This document shows positions 1-6,678 of a stretch of DNA of 64,000 nt, piece after piece. The position numbers and the translations under genes are program-made. The notes below the pieces were generated by a model. The model ran no database searches and was not told where the DNA came from. It saw nothing but the letters and a program-made list of their open reading frames with translations. The stretch's first letter is position 1. Each line of letters opens with the position of its first letter. The DNA is from Corallococcus coralloides DSM 2259 (GTDB taxonomy: Bacteria; Myxococcota; Myxococcia; Myxococcales; Myxococcaceae), in contig NC_017030.1 in assembly GCF_000255295.1 (NCBI RefSeq), forward strand, positions 6,918,328 to 6,982,327, written 5' to 3'.

Positions 1-651
1 CACTGGGTGGACGGGGGTGATGGAACGCCGCGGACGCGGACGCAGCTGGAGTGGTGGCAGGTGCTGGATGCGAAAGCGCCCCAGTCCGCGACCGGGCGCG
101 GGATGACGGTGCTCGACCGTGAGGGCCCCTTCGCGTTGATGGAGGCGGTCTCCCACTGGCCGGACCACACGTTCGATGACCTGCTGCTCGTGGTGGAGAC
201 ACCGGTGGGCTGGCGCATCGTGGGCAAGGTGTTCCAGCGGCTCGCGCCAGGAGAACGCGCGACCGGCCCCGCATCCGCGCAGGAGGAGATTCGCGCGGTG
301 CTGGACGCGAAGATCGAAGCGCATGCGCTCTACAGCCACGCGCTGCTGCACCAATCCCATACGCCGGACTGCATCTACTACCGCGTGAACGTCGAAGGCG
401 TGCCCTTCGCGAGGGGGACGCTGTCGGAGGCCGCGGCCCGCTACGCGGCGAACGCGGAGGCGGGCATCCAGGACCGGGAGAGCCCCTGGAACGTGCTGAA
501 GGTGGAGGTCCGGGGGAACGTGGCCGCCGCGAAGCTGGAGGTCCGCGTGGGAGGCACGCGCTTCATCGACCATCTCCTCCTGGTGCGCACCGGCGGGCAG
601 TGGCGCATCTCCGCCGCGGCCTGGGGCAATCCCGCTCCTGGGGGAAATTGA
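1..651 (+). CDS. NTF2-like (lumazine-binding type) protein, 5' end cut by window
   Basis: The frame is open from the first base, so the true start probably lies to the left; the first internal start is a GTG at 7. The visible part holds the tail of one NTF2-like alpha+beta barrel (to about residue 75) and a second complete copy (about residues 92-208). Each copy ends with the family's closing strands: TPVGWRIVGKVFQR in the first and TGGQWRISAAAW in the second. This tandem layout is typical of the 'putative lumazine-binding' group of SnoaL-like proteins. Catalytic function cannot be assigned because these folds serve both as enzymes and as small-ligand binding modules. A hairpin follows the stop codon. 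Confidence 0.6.
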   Translation, partial: HWVDGGDGTPRTRTQLEWWQVLDAKAPQSATGRGMTVLDREGPFALMEAVSHWPDHTFDDLLLVVETPVGWRIVGKVFQRLAPGERATGPASAQEEIRAVLDAKIEAHALYSHALLHQSHTPDCIYYRVNVEGVPFARGTLSEAAARYAANAEAGIQDRESPWNVLKVEVRGNVAAAKLEVRVGGTRFIDHLLLVRTGGQWRISAAAWGNPAPGGN

Positions 652-685
652 CGAAAGCCATCAGACTCAGCGATGGATGCTTTCG
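652..685 (+). terminator. hairpin after the NTF2-like gene
   Basis: Immediately after the TGA at 649-651, CGAAAGC (652-658) pairs with GCTTTCG (679-685), and CATC (659-662) pairs with GATG (672-675), leaving a 3-base bulge. No U-tract follows, so it may be a weak or Rho-assisted terminator. Confidence 0.35.
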
Positions 686-736
686 GGCTCCTGGACTTCG
701 CCGTCATCTCAACTCGAGGAGCAACGAAAGGTCAGC

Positions 737-2224
737 ATGTTCGCCCGGATTCACTCGCGTCTCTTTCATCTACTCTTCGCAGCAGCCATGACGTTCATGG
801 TTCCGTGGGTCGCCAACGCGGACCCGGCGAGCACCGTCCAAAGTGCTTACGAGAATGGCTTTGGCAGGGCTCCAGATCCAGGCGAGCTCTATTACTGGGG
901 TGGCCGCGTCGCGGACGGGTCCGCGAACTACGACACGATCATCGCCGCGATCAAGGCTTCCTTCCCGAACCATCTGGTCAATCAAGACCTGGCGATCTCC
1001 AACGCCTACGCCCGCGGCTTTGGCAGGGCTCCCGAATCGTGGGAAAGAGACAACTGGCGCAGTGGGCTTCAAGGTGGCGGGCTGATCCACAACGACATCC
1101 TCAACGCCATCCGAGGCTCCTTCCCGAACCACCCCGAGGCTCAAGAATTCACGATCTACGCCGCGTACAAACAGGGGTTCGGGCGATCGCCGTTTGAATG
1201 GGAAGTGGCCGGCTGGATGAACGGCCTTCAGGGTGGGACCCTGATCTACAACGACATCGTCAACGCGATCCGGTCCAGCTTCCCCAATCACCTGGAGAAT
1301 CAGGACATCGCGATCACGGCCGCGTACTTCGACGGCTTCGGCCGGGCCCCCTTTCCTTCTGAGAGGGATGGCTGGCGATACGGGCTGCAGGGCGGAGGGT
1401 TGATCTACCAGGACATCATGAACGCGATCCGGTCCAGCTATCCGAACCACACGCTGAATCAGGACACGGCGATCAACGCGGTCTACCAGAAGATGTTCTG
1501 GAGGTCCCCCGACGCGGGCGAAATCGCCTACTGGCGCGGGCGGCTGAATGGTGGCGCGATGACCTTCGAGGACATGCGAATCGAGATTGCACGCACGCTC
1601 AGCGTCCCGCAGCTGGTCGAAGTGCAACTCCGGTACTCGCTGTCGACCCCCTTCAACAAGCCATACTCCGATCAGTGGAGGAGGGCCTTCACCGGGACGG
1701 ACTATGCGAACAACCAGATCCTGGGTGCGACCTATTCATTCATGAAGGCACTGCTGGGGCGCACCCAGGACAAGGCCTACGCGAAGACGCTCGCGAACGG
1801 AGCGGTCTCGTGTTTCAGCGCGATCACCCAGTACAACGCGCCACTGGTCACCCAGTATCAGCATCGGCAAATCTCGTTCGAGCAGTGGCAGACGCTGACC
1901 TACGACTTCGCCATCAAGACGATCGCGGCGTGGATGGCGGCCCATCCGCCTCCTGGACAGTCGTGGATGTACACCATCACGGCCAATGGACAGACGCCCA
2001 TCGTCCTCGTCAACGCAACAGGCATGTACGGCAATCAGACGCTCGTCCCGAACCTGGCGGACTTCATTCGTATCGCGGACCTCCACATCAATGACCAGCT
2101 GAGGATCGCGGCGAACACGGCGGCGTTCGAAGCCACCAACCTTGTTGGGACAGCCAACGAGCGCTTCTTCTTCGACATGGGCTCGATCGACTACGACATC
2201 AACGACATGGATTTCTATTACTGA
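737..2224 (+). CDS. secreted protein with five tandem DUF4214-like repeats
   Basis: The start is the ATG at 737, preceded by an AAAGG box. It gives a 495-residue protein with a clear Sec signal peptide (hydrophobic residues 10-24, cleavage probably after VANA at 25-28). Five repeats follow at exact 53-residue spacing: G-F-G-R motifs begin at residues 41, 94, 147, 200 and 253 (the last degenerate, MFWR). Each repeat has the pattern Y-x-x-GFGR-x-P, a tryptophan- or tyrosine-rich turn, LQGG-x-LI, DI-x-NAIR-SSFPNH. This resembles DUF4214, known from surface and S-layer-like proteins. Residues about 300-495 form a separate unrecognised domain. The protein is probably exported; its role is unknown. 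Its stop overlaps the convergent HEAT gene by 7 bases. Confidence 0.75.
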   Translation: MFARIHSRLFHLLFAAAMTFMVPWVANADPASTVQSAYENGFGRAPDPGELYYWGGRVADGSANYDTIIAAIKASFPNHLVNQDLAISNAYARGFGRAPESWERDNWRSGLQGGGLIHNDILNAIRGSFPNHPEAQEFTIYAAYKQGFGRSPFEWEVAGWMNGLQGGTLIYNDIVNAIRSSFPNHLENQDIAITAAYFDGFGRAPFPSERDGWRYGLQGGGLIYQDIMNAIRSSYPNHTLNQDTAINAVYQKMFWRSPDAGEIAYWRGRLNGGAMTFEDMRIEIARTLSVPQLVEVQLRYSLSTPFNKPYSDQWRRAFTGTDYANNQILGATYSFMKALLGRTQDKAYAKTLANGAVSCFSAITQYNAPLVTQYQHRQISFEQWQTLTYDFAIKTIAAWMAAHPPPGQSWMYTITANGQTPIVLVNATGMYGNQTLVPNLADFIRIADLHINDQLRIAANTAAFEATNLVGTANERFFFDMGSIDYDINDMDFYY

Positions 2225-3039
2225 TCCAGGTCCCCCTTCTCCAGCAGAGCGATGGCTTGCGCCAGGACCCGGGTGAACGGCCGGTCGTCCTGGCGCTGTC
2301 CCTCCAACGCGCGCAGCGCCGGGAGCAACGTCGGCTCTCCCAACGCGCCGGCGGCTTCCACGAACTCCTGTCGGACGCGTGAACGGCGGAGTGCCTTGCG
2401 CAGCGGCGCCAGCATGCGCGGGTCCTTGCGCTGTGCGAGCAGGAGCACGGCTTCAGCCCGGAGGACGGGACTCCCATCGTCCATGCGGCGCACGAGCGAA
2501 TCCCGGAGCGCAGGTGTATCGACCTCCGGGGGAAGGGTCCGGAGGTGCGCCATCGCCAGCCCCCGGACGCCCTCGTCCACGTCATCCAGGAACGGCAGGA
2601 GCACGGACAGCGGCTCCGCACCGGGCGACTTCAGGAGGCTCAGCAACACGGCACCACGGACCTGGGCGGAGGGATGATCCCGGAAGGGAGCAATCGCCTG
2701 CGGCACCCGCGCGTCCTCCAGGTGGCCCAGGCCCGCGATGAGCGAGGACAGGACCTGCGCGTCCTGTTCCTCGTTGAGCAGCGGCAGCATCCGGTCCGCG
2801 GCGCGCGACCGCACGTCGGCGGGCTGTTCCAACTGCGCCAGGATGTCGGCGCCCCGTGCGCGCTCATGGGGAAGGCGCGAGCGCAGCAGCGCGCTGGCGG
2901 CATCGAAGACGGCCTCCCCTCCCCTGCGGTGCAGGACGCGGATGGCCTCCCAGGCCTCGGAGCTCTCCGGCACGCCCCGCAGCGCTGTGGCCACCAGCGC
3001 CTCCACCGTCCGCTCATTCTCGCCTGGGTCGTGCGCCAC
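2218..3039 (-). CDS. HEAT-repeat protein
   Basis: A 273-residue soluble protein made almost entirely of repeated amphipathic helix pairs of about 30-35 residues. Typical HEAT signatures are visible, for example ALLRSRLPHERARGADILAQ, HPSAQVRGAVLLSLL, VDEGVRGLAMAHL and DGSPVLRAEAVLLLA. There is no signal peptide or catalytic motif. HEAT arrays act as protein-interaction scaffolds, and the partner cannot be inferred from neighbours. The start is GTG at 3039. No Shine-Dalgarno is seen, but TAACCT lies at 3046-3051 on the same strand, 6 bases upstream, a possible -10 box of a leaderless transcript. Confidence 0.8.
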   Translation of the reverse strand: MAHDPGENERTVEALVATALRGVPESSEAWEAIRVLHRRGGEAVFDAASALLRSRLPHERARGADILAQLEQPADVRSRAADRMLPLLNEEQDAQVLSSLIAGLGHLEDARVPQAIAPFRDHPSAQVRGAVLLSLLKSPGAEPLSVLLPFLDDVDEGVRGLAMAHLRTLPPEVDTPALRDSLVRRMDDGSPVLRAEAVLLLAQRKDPRMLAPLRKALRRSRVRQEFVEAAGALGEPTLLPALRALEGQRQDDRPFTRVLAQAIALLEKGDLDQ

Positions 3040-3166
3040 GGGACGAGGTTAGCCCCAAGCCCCGGGTCCGGAGACCACCCGAAATACGCTCGGACAGGGA
3101 TTCCGCATCCATAGGTGGGGACACAGGAGCCTCCGCTGGGGCTCCCCGTCAGAGGCGCACCCGGCG

Positions 3167-3395
3167 AACCTGTCCGACTGTCCGACAAGTTTGGGCGACC
3201 GCGGCAGGGGCCCCTGCACCAGCCGAGCCGCGGAAACTTGTTCGGCAAGGCGGAGGACAACGGCCAAGCCCAGTTCCCTTCATCCGGTCTGCGCAATCCG
3301 ATCCGACTGTCGGACAAGTTGAAGGACTACAACCAAGGGGGCGCTTCCTTCGTCCGACTTGCAGAAACTTGTCCGACTGTCCGAAGTTCCCGATG
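3167..3395. repeat. ~67-bp degenerate tandem repeat, left block (4 units)
   Basis: The core TCCGACTGTCCGACAAGTTT begins near 3172, with degenerate copies at about 3238 (ACTTGTTCGGCAAGG), 3302 (TCCGACTGTCGGACAAGTT) and 3371 (GTCCGACTGTCCGAAGTT). Spacing is 64-69 bases. Conserved flanks include CTTCATCCG about 25 bases before a core. In the copy at 3302 the core is palindromic (TCCGAC / GTCGGA); in others it is a direct repeat of GTCCGAC. The same unit reappears at 5122-5285 beyond the AT-rich gene. Confidence 0.6.
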
Positions 3396-3799
3396 AGGAT
3401 TGCGGTGCGGATGCCGCCGGGGCAGCGCCGCTTCCCGCCCGCGAAAGCTCCACGGCGACAAGGCCTAGGCCACCAGGAAGAAGCGGAGTGGGCTTCGCCT
3501 GCGTGGCATTGCCGCCCGTCTTGCGCGCCCGGGTGTCGAGTCCAAGAAAGGCTCGGACGCTACCACTGGGTCATGGAGCGCACGCTGCCCCGGAAGAACC
3601 ATCTGCGCCGCCTTCGCGTCCATGATGAGCGCAGGGACGACGTTCACTTCGGCTCTTCGCCCTCGGCTGGTGCGGCATGCGCCTCCGTCGGATCTAAACG
3701 ATAATTGCCCGAGGGCTATTGCTTCGGGCGTCCAGCCAACCCTGGGCAGTTGCTTCGGTAAATGCACGCCACAACGAATTCCAAAGGCACGTAGGGCAT

Positions 3800-3901
3800 G
3801 GGAGTGCCTCTATCTCTACTGCCTCTCGATGGCCGCCCATTCAATTCCCAACGAGCGCAGCATCATTCGAAAGCAGACTCTCTCTGGTGAGAGGCACTCC
3901 C
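3800..3901. repeat. 12-bp perfect inverted repeat with 78-bp spacer
   Basis: GGGAGTGCCTCT at 3800-3811 is matched by its reverse complement AGAGGCACTCCC at 3890-3901, 15 bases beyond the 3' end of the AT-rich gene. Inside it a small hairpin CTCTC/GAGAG is also possible. It could be a transcription-termination structure for that gene or a remnant of a mobile-element end. No transposase is nearby. Confidence 0.4.
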
Positions 3902-3916
3902 AGTCGTCGACAAAAG

Positions 3917-5059
3917 CTAAAGCAATACTTTCTCTTGGCGTGGCTCCAGGATGATAATCTCGGGCCCTGGGGCGGGGGTTCCTCCATTGGCAAGCGCATC
4001 CGGACTCGTGGTCGGGTAGCCGACAGCAGGCCCGCGAGGATGGCGGGGCTTATTGGGGTTAGCTGGAACGAACTTAGCCTCCTTCTGAAGAAGAAGGCTT
4101 ATGAGAGACAGACTCGGCATCGCAGAAGCACATTGTCTCATTCGCCAAATATACTGCATGACCAAGCGAATGTGATTCAGCCATTCTGCCATTTCTTCAC
4201 ACGTCCAAGCCAGACAGGGCGGATCAAAGTGCTGGAGGTGATTTCTAATATCCTTGATAATCACCAGCGCTTTTTTCCCCGGTGGGAAGTTCAAGGATGC
4301 GCCAGTTATCTGGTACACCCAAGCCAGTTTGTCCATCAGCCTTCTACCATGCCGCTCTCCGAGTACACTTGGCTCAAACTTCCAACCGGGAAGCGGATCA
4401 TACTGAGCCTTGAAATAGAACTGATGGAGTGTGTTATCCACAAGAGAAACCACCTCAGAAATCAGCGTACGGAAATTTTGAAACCATTCGTCGGTCTGAG
4501 TGAGGTGACTATTTTCGACCAGCCAGATCCGAAGTTTTGCAATTCGGCCGATCAAGATCTGCTGAAAGGAGGTGTACATCGCTCCTTCCCTATCAATAGT
4601 GGGCGTCAGCGGAAATTTGGAACCTAGACTCAAATGCGCTCGAAATGCGAGACTGTGCTTCGCACCATTGGCTGGAGCATAGAGATCCATCCATGCAGTA
4701 AAGGACGAATCGAGCCATCGAGGCATCGGATCTGGCAGGTCATATTTTTTAAGGTCGAACGCGCCATTTTCACGGAGATCCTTGATGAAGTCATCGAGGT
4801 GGAATGGCTGTGAAGTATGCCGCGTGGCCACGGACTGGCCGTTGCTATCCTTGGTCCTTAATTCCCACTGGCAATGGACTTTCTTCTGTTTCTTCCATTG
4901 ACTGCGTGAAAAATTAGCTTTTGCGTAGTAGTTGGCAAGTTGCAGAGCAAGTTCCCGGATAATGTCACGGTCGGGCTGGTCGACGAATGTCAGGAACTTA
5001 TGTGGCCCCTGGGTATTTACGGCGGGAGACATGTCATAAGTGTATGAATTATTTGACAT
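3917..5059 (-). CDS. orphan AT-rich gene, possible HEPN-domain protein
   Basis: A 380-residue protein read from the ATG at 5059. This start is preferred over the in-frame TTG at 5089 because GAGGAGAAG sits about 8 bases before it. Base composition is markedly more AT-rich than all neighbours, suggesting acquisition. I do not recognise the family. The C-terminal third is helical and carries R-N-H-L-Q-H at residues 272-277, fitting the R-x4-6-H active-site motif of HEPN ribonuclease domains, between two long predicted helices (about 237-257 and 285-308). The last 50 residues are proline-rich and disordered. No partner nucleotidyltransferase or antitoxin gene is adjacent. HEPN assignment is an inference from motif and helix layout; a standalone defence or toxin role is possible but unproven. 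Confidence 0.6.
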   Translation of the reverse strand: MSNNSYTYDMSPAVNTQGPHKFLTFVDQPDRDIIRELALQLANYYAKANFSRSQWKKQKKVHCQWELRTKDSNGQSVATRHTSQPFHLDDFIKDLRENGAFDLKKYDLPDPMPRWLDSSFTAWMDLYAPANGAKHSLAFRAHLSLGSKFPLTPTIDREGAMYTSFQQILIGRIAKLRIWLVENSHLTQTDEWFQNFRTLISEVVSLVDNTLHQFYFKAQYDPLPGWKFEPSVLGERHGRRLMDKLAWVYQITGASLNFPPGKKALVIIKDIRNHLQHFDPPCLAWTCEEMAEWLNHIRLVMQYIWRMRQCASAMPSLSLISLLLQKEAKFVPANPNKPRHPRGPAVGYPTTSPDALANGGTPAPGPEIIILEPRQEKVLL

Positions 5060-5121
5060 AGATAAATTCTTCTCCTCAATTCGATCCAAGCAACCGAAGC
5101 TGCTGGGAAGTCAGTTTTTCT

Positions 5122-5285
5122 CGTCCTGGCCGACAGGTTTGGAGAACCTCGCTCGGGGAGGATCCCTTCACCTGCGCTGCGGAATCATATCCGACTGTCG
5201 AAAGGATTCTTGAGGGCCTCCGCCGAGGGCCGCTCGCTTCATCCGAGCCTCTGAATCCATTCCGACTGTCCGACAGGTTCAGGCC
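5122..5285. repeat. ~67-bp degenerate tandem repeat, right block (3 units)
   Basis: Cores occur at about 5126 (CCTGGCCGACAGGTTT), 5190 (TCCGACTGTCGAAAGG) and 5261 (TCCGACTGTCCGACAGGTT), with the same 65-70 base period as the left block. The inter-core parts also match: CCCTTCACCTGCGCTGCGGA here against CCCTTCATCCGGTCTGCGCA at 3276-3295 in the left block. The two blocks therefore belong to one family now separated by about 1.7 kb holding the AT-rich gene. Confidence 0.6.
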
Positions 5286-5309
5286 GGGTCGGCGTGGAGG
5301 CCCGAGGTG

Positions 5310-5681
5310 TCAGTCGCGGAAGAAGGACGCCTGCTGGAAGCGCAGGCCCGCGAGGACCTGTTCGACCCGTGCGTCGGAGAGCGCCCCGATGCGCTCGCCG
5401 AGCCGTGACTTCTCCACCGAGGACACCTGCGACACGACCACGACGCTCTGCTTCGCCAGGCCGCCCTCCCCCACTTCGAGCAGCACGTTGCCCGGCTCGC
5501 TCGCCTTCTTCAGGTTGGAGGTGAGCGCGCAGACGATGACGGTGTGGATGCGGGAGCGGTTGAAGACGTCGTCCTGGACGACGAGGTACGGGTGGGTGAT
5601 GGGCGGCACGGAGCCCCGGGCCTCATCCGGTTCGCACCAGAACAGCTCACCCCGGCGGATCATCTTCGGGCCCGTGCTCAT
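5310..5681 (-). CDS. mazF: MazF/PemK-family toxin, no adjacent antitoxin
   Basis: A 123-residue protein with the compact beta-barrel pattern of MazF/PemK endoribonucleases: RRGELFWCEPDEARG at the start, HPYLVVQDDVFN, then HTVIVCALTSNLKKA and the closing VVVVSQVSSVEKSRLGERIG. Family members cleave mRNA at short sequence motifs. The frame extends to 6011, but the sequence before residue 1 is not family-like; starts at 5681 or 5663 (MIRRGEL) both fit. A cognate antitoxin would normally overlap just upstream, yet 5682-5781 is non-coding and the next gene is divergent. A solitary MazF is described in Myxococcus xanthus; whether this is its orthologue I cannot test. Confidence 0.8.
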   Translation of the reverse strand: MSTGPKMIRRGELFWCEPDEARGSVPPITHPYLVVQDDVFNRSRIHTVIVCALTSNLKKASEPGNVLLEVGEGGLAKQSVVVVSQVSSVEKSRLGERIGALSDARVEQVLAGLRFQQASFFRD

Positions 5682-5781
5682 GGGCCGGGTTGTGCCACGC
5701 CGTGTCGAACGGGGGCAATCCTTCCCGGGGTCGCGCGTTGGTTGTAGGCAGGGCACGCAACCACGCTGCGAGGTCAGGCAT

Positions 5782-6678
5782 ATGAAGGCCGTGTTCCGGG
5801 ATGGCGAAGGGCACTTGCGCAATGGCTGGAAGGGCGCCGGCTTCCTCGTGGTGTCCGCCGTCCTGGCCGGCATCCTGATGTGGCTCCAGACCCTGCTGCC
5901 CGCCGCCGTGAGGCCGTTCGCGCCGAACCCCTTCTTCGGCTTCCTGGGCGTGCTGCTCGTGAGCCTCGACTTCCTGTATCTCGAAAAGCAGCCCCTGACG
6001 TCGCTCGGCATGTCGCTGGACCGGCGCGCGGGCCGTGACCTCGGCGTGGGGGCCTTGGCTGGCGTGGTCCTGGTGGGGCTTGTGGCCCTCTGCGGCTGGG
6101 TGGCCGGTGGCTACCACCTGGAGCGCGCCGGGAACGCCCAGGTGACCGCGGTCATGAAGCTGGCCTGGCTGATGCTGGGCGTGGGTCTCTTCGAGGAGGC
6201 GCTGTTCCACGGCTACCTCTTCCAGCGCGCCATCCGGGGCCTGGGCACACGCTGGGCGCAGGTGGTCATCTCCCTCCTCTTCTGCCTGGCCCACCCCTTC
6301 ACCCCGGAGATGGAGGTCCCCACACGCGTGGTGGCGATGATCACCACCTTCATGGCGGGCTGGATGCTGGGCCTGTGCTACCTGCGCACGCGGCACCTGG
6401 CGCTGCCGGTCGGCGTGCACCTGGGCTGGAACTGGTTCCTGGGCACGATGGGCTTCGGCGTGAGCGGCAAGGAAGCCCACGGATGGTGGACGCCCGTCTT
6501 CCAGGGCCGCCCGGAGTGGCTCACGGGCGGCGCCTATGGCCTGGAGGCGTCCATCTTCAGCGTCGTCGTCCTGGGCGTGGCAATCATTGCCCTGACGCGC
6601 TGGAAGGGTTCCGCCGCGCCGGAGCCGGAGGCACGGCCCCGCCCCGACGAGGCTCCGGCACTCACGCCTTCACGCTGA
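5782..6678 (+). CDS. CPBP-family intramembrane metalloprotease
   Basis: A 298-residue polytopic membrane protein of the CAAX protease/bacteriocin-processing (Abi/Rce1) family. Motif 1 is E138-E139 in FEEALFHGYLF, motif 2 is the histidine of LFCLAHPF (H171), and motif 3 is H213-x3-N217 in VHLGWNW. The usual EExxxR reads EExxxH here, an uncommon substitution, although both glutamates and the later histidines survive. Several hydrophobic segments surround them (about 18-40, 50-66, 90-110, 125-140, 160-172, 187-200, 270-288). The tail is proline-rich. The substrate is unknown. The last 17 bases overlap the convergent downstream gene. Confidence 0.85.
   Translation: MKAVFRDGEGHLRNGWKGAGFLVVSAVLAGILMWLQTLLPAAVRPFAPNPFFGFLGVLLVSLDFLYLEKQPLTSLGMSLDRRAGRDLGVGALAGVVLVGLVALCGWVAGGYHLERAGNAQVTAVMKLAWLMLGVGLFEEALFHGYLFQRAIRGLGTRWAQVVISLLFCLAHPFTPEMEVPTRVVAMITTFMAGWMLGLCYLRTRHLALPVGVHLGWNWFLGTMGFGVSGKEAHGWWTPVFQGRPEWLTGGAYGLEASIFSVVVLGVAIIALTRWKGSAAPEPEARPRPDEAPALTPSR

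Larger units (their letters stand above)
3040..3916. other. 877-bp gene-poor stretch with repeat block and inverted repeat
   Basis: No convincing gene was found here; short open frames on both strands have no family look and no ribosome-binding sites. It contains the left block of the ~67-bp repeat (3167-3395), then about 300 bp of ordinary GC-rich sequence, then a shift toward AT-rich composition from about 3690 that continues through the next gene. A 12-bp perfect inverted repeat lies at 3800-3811 and 3890-3901. Confidence 0.6.

Noticed and set aside
3465..3767. Possible 100-residue gene on the minus strand
   Set aside because: No ribosome-binding site, no family resemblance and no codon pattern distinguishing it from background.
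3167..5285. CRISPR array interpretation of the ~67-bp repeats
   Set aside because: The inter-core parts are themselves related, cores vary, and no cas genes are present; true spacers would be unique and of uniform length.
5682..6011. N-terminal extension of the MazF frame as a fused antitoxin
   Set aside because: The extension is rich in Arg/Pro/Ser without antitoxin-like helices and overlaps the divergent CPBP gene; it is an open-frame artefact.
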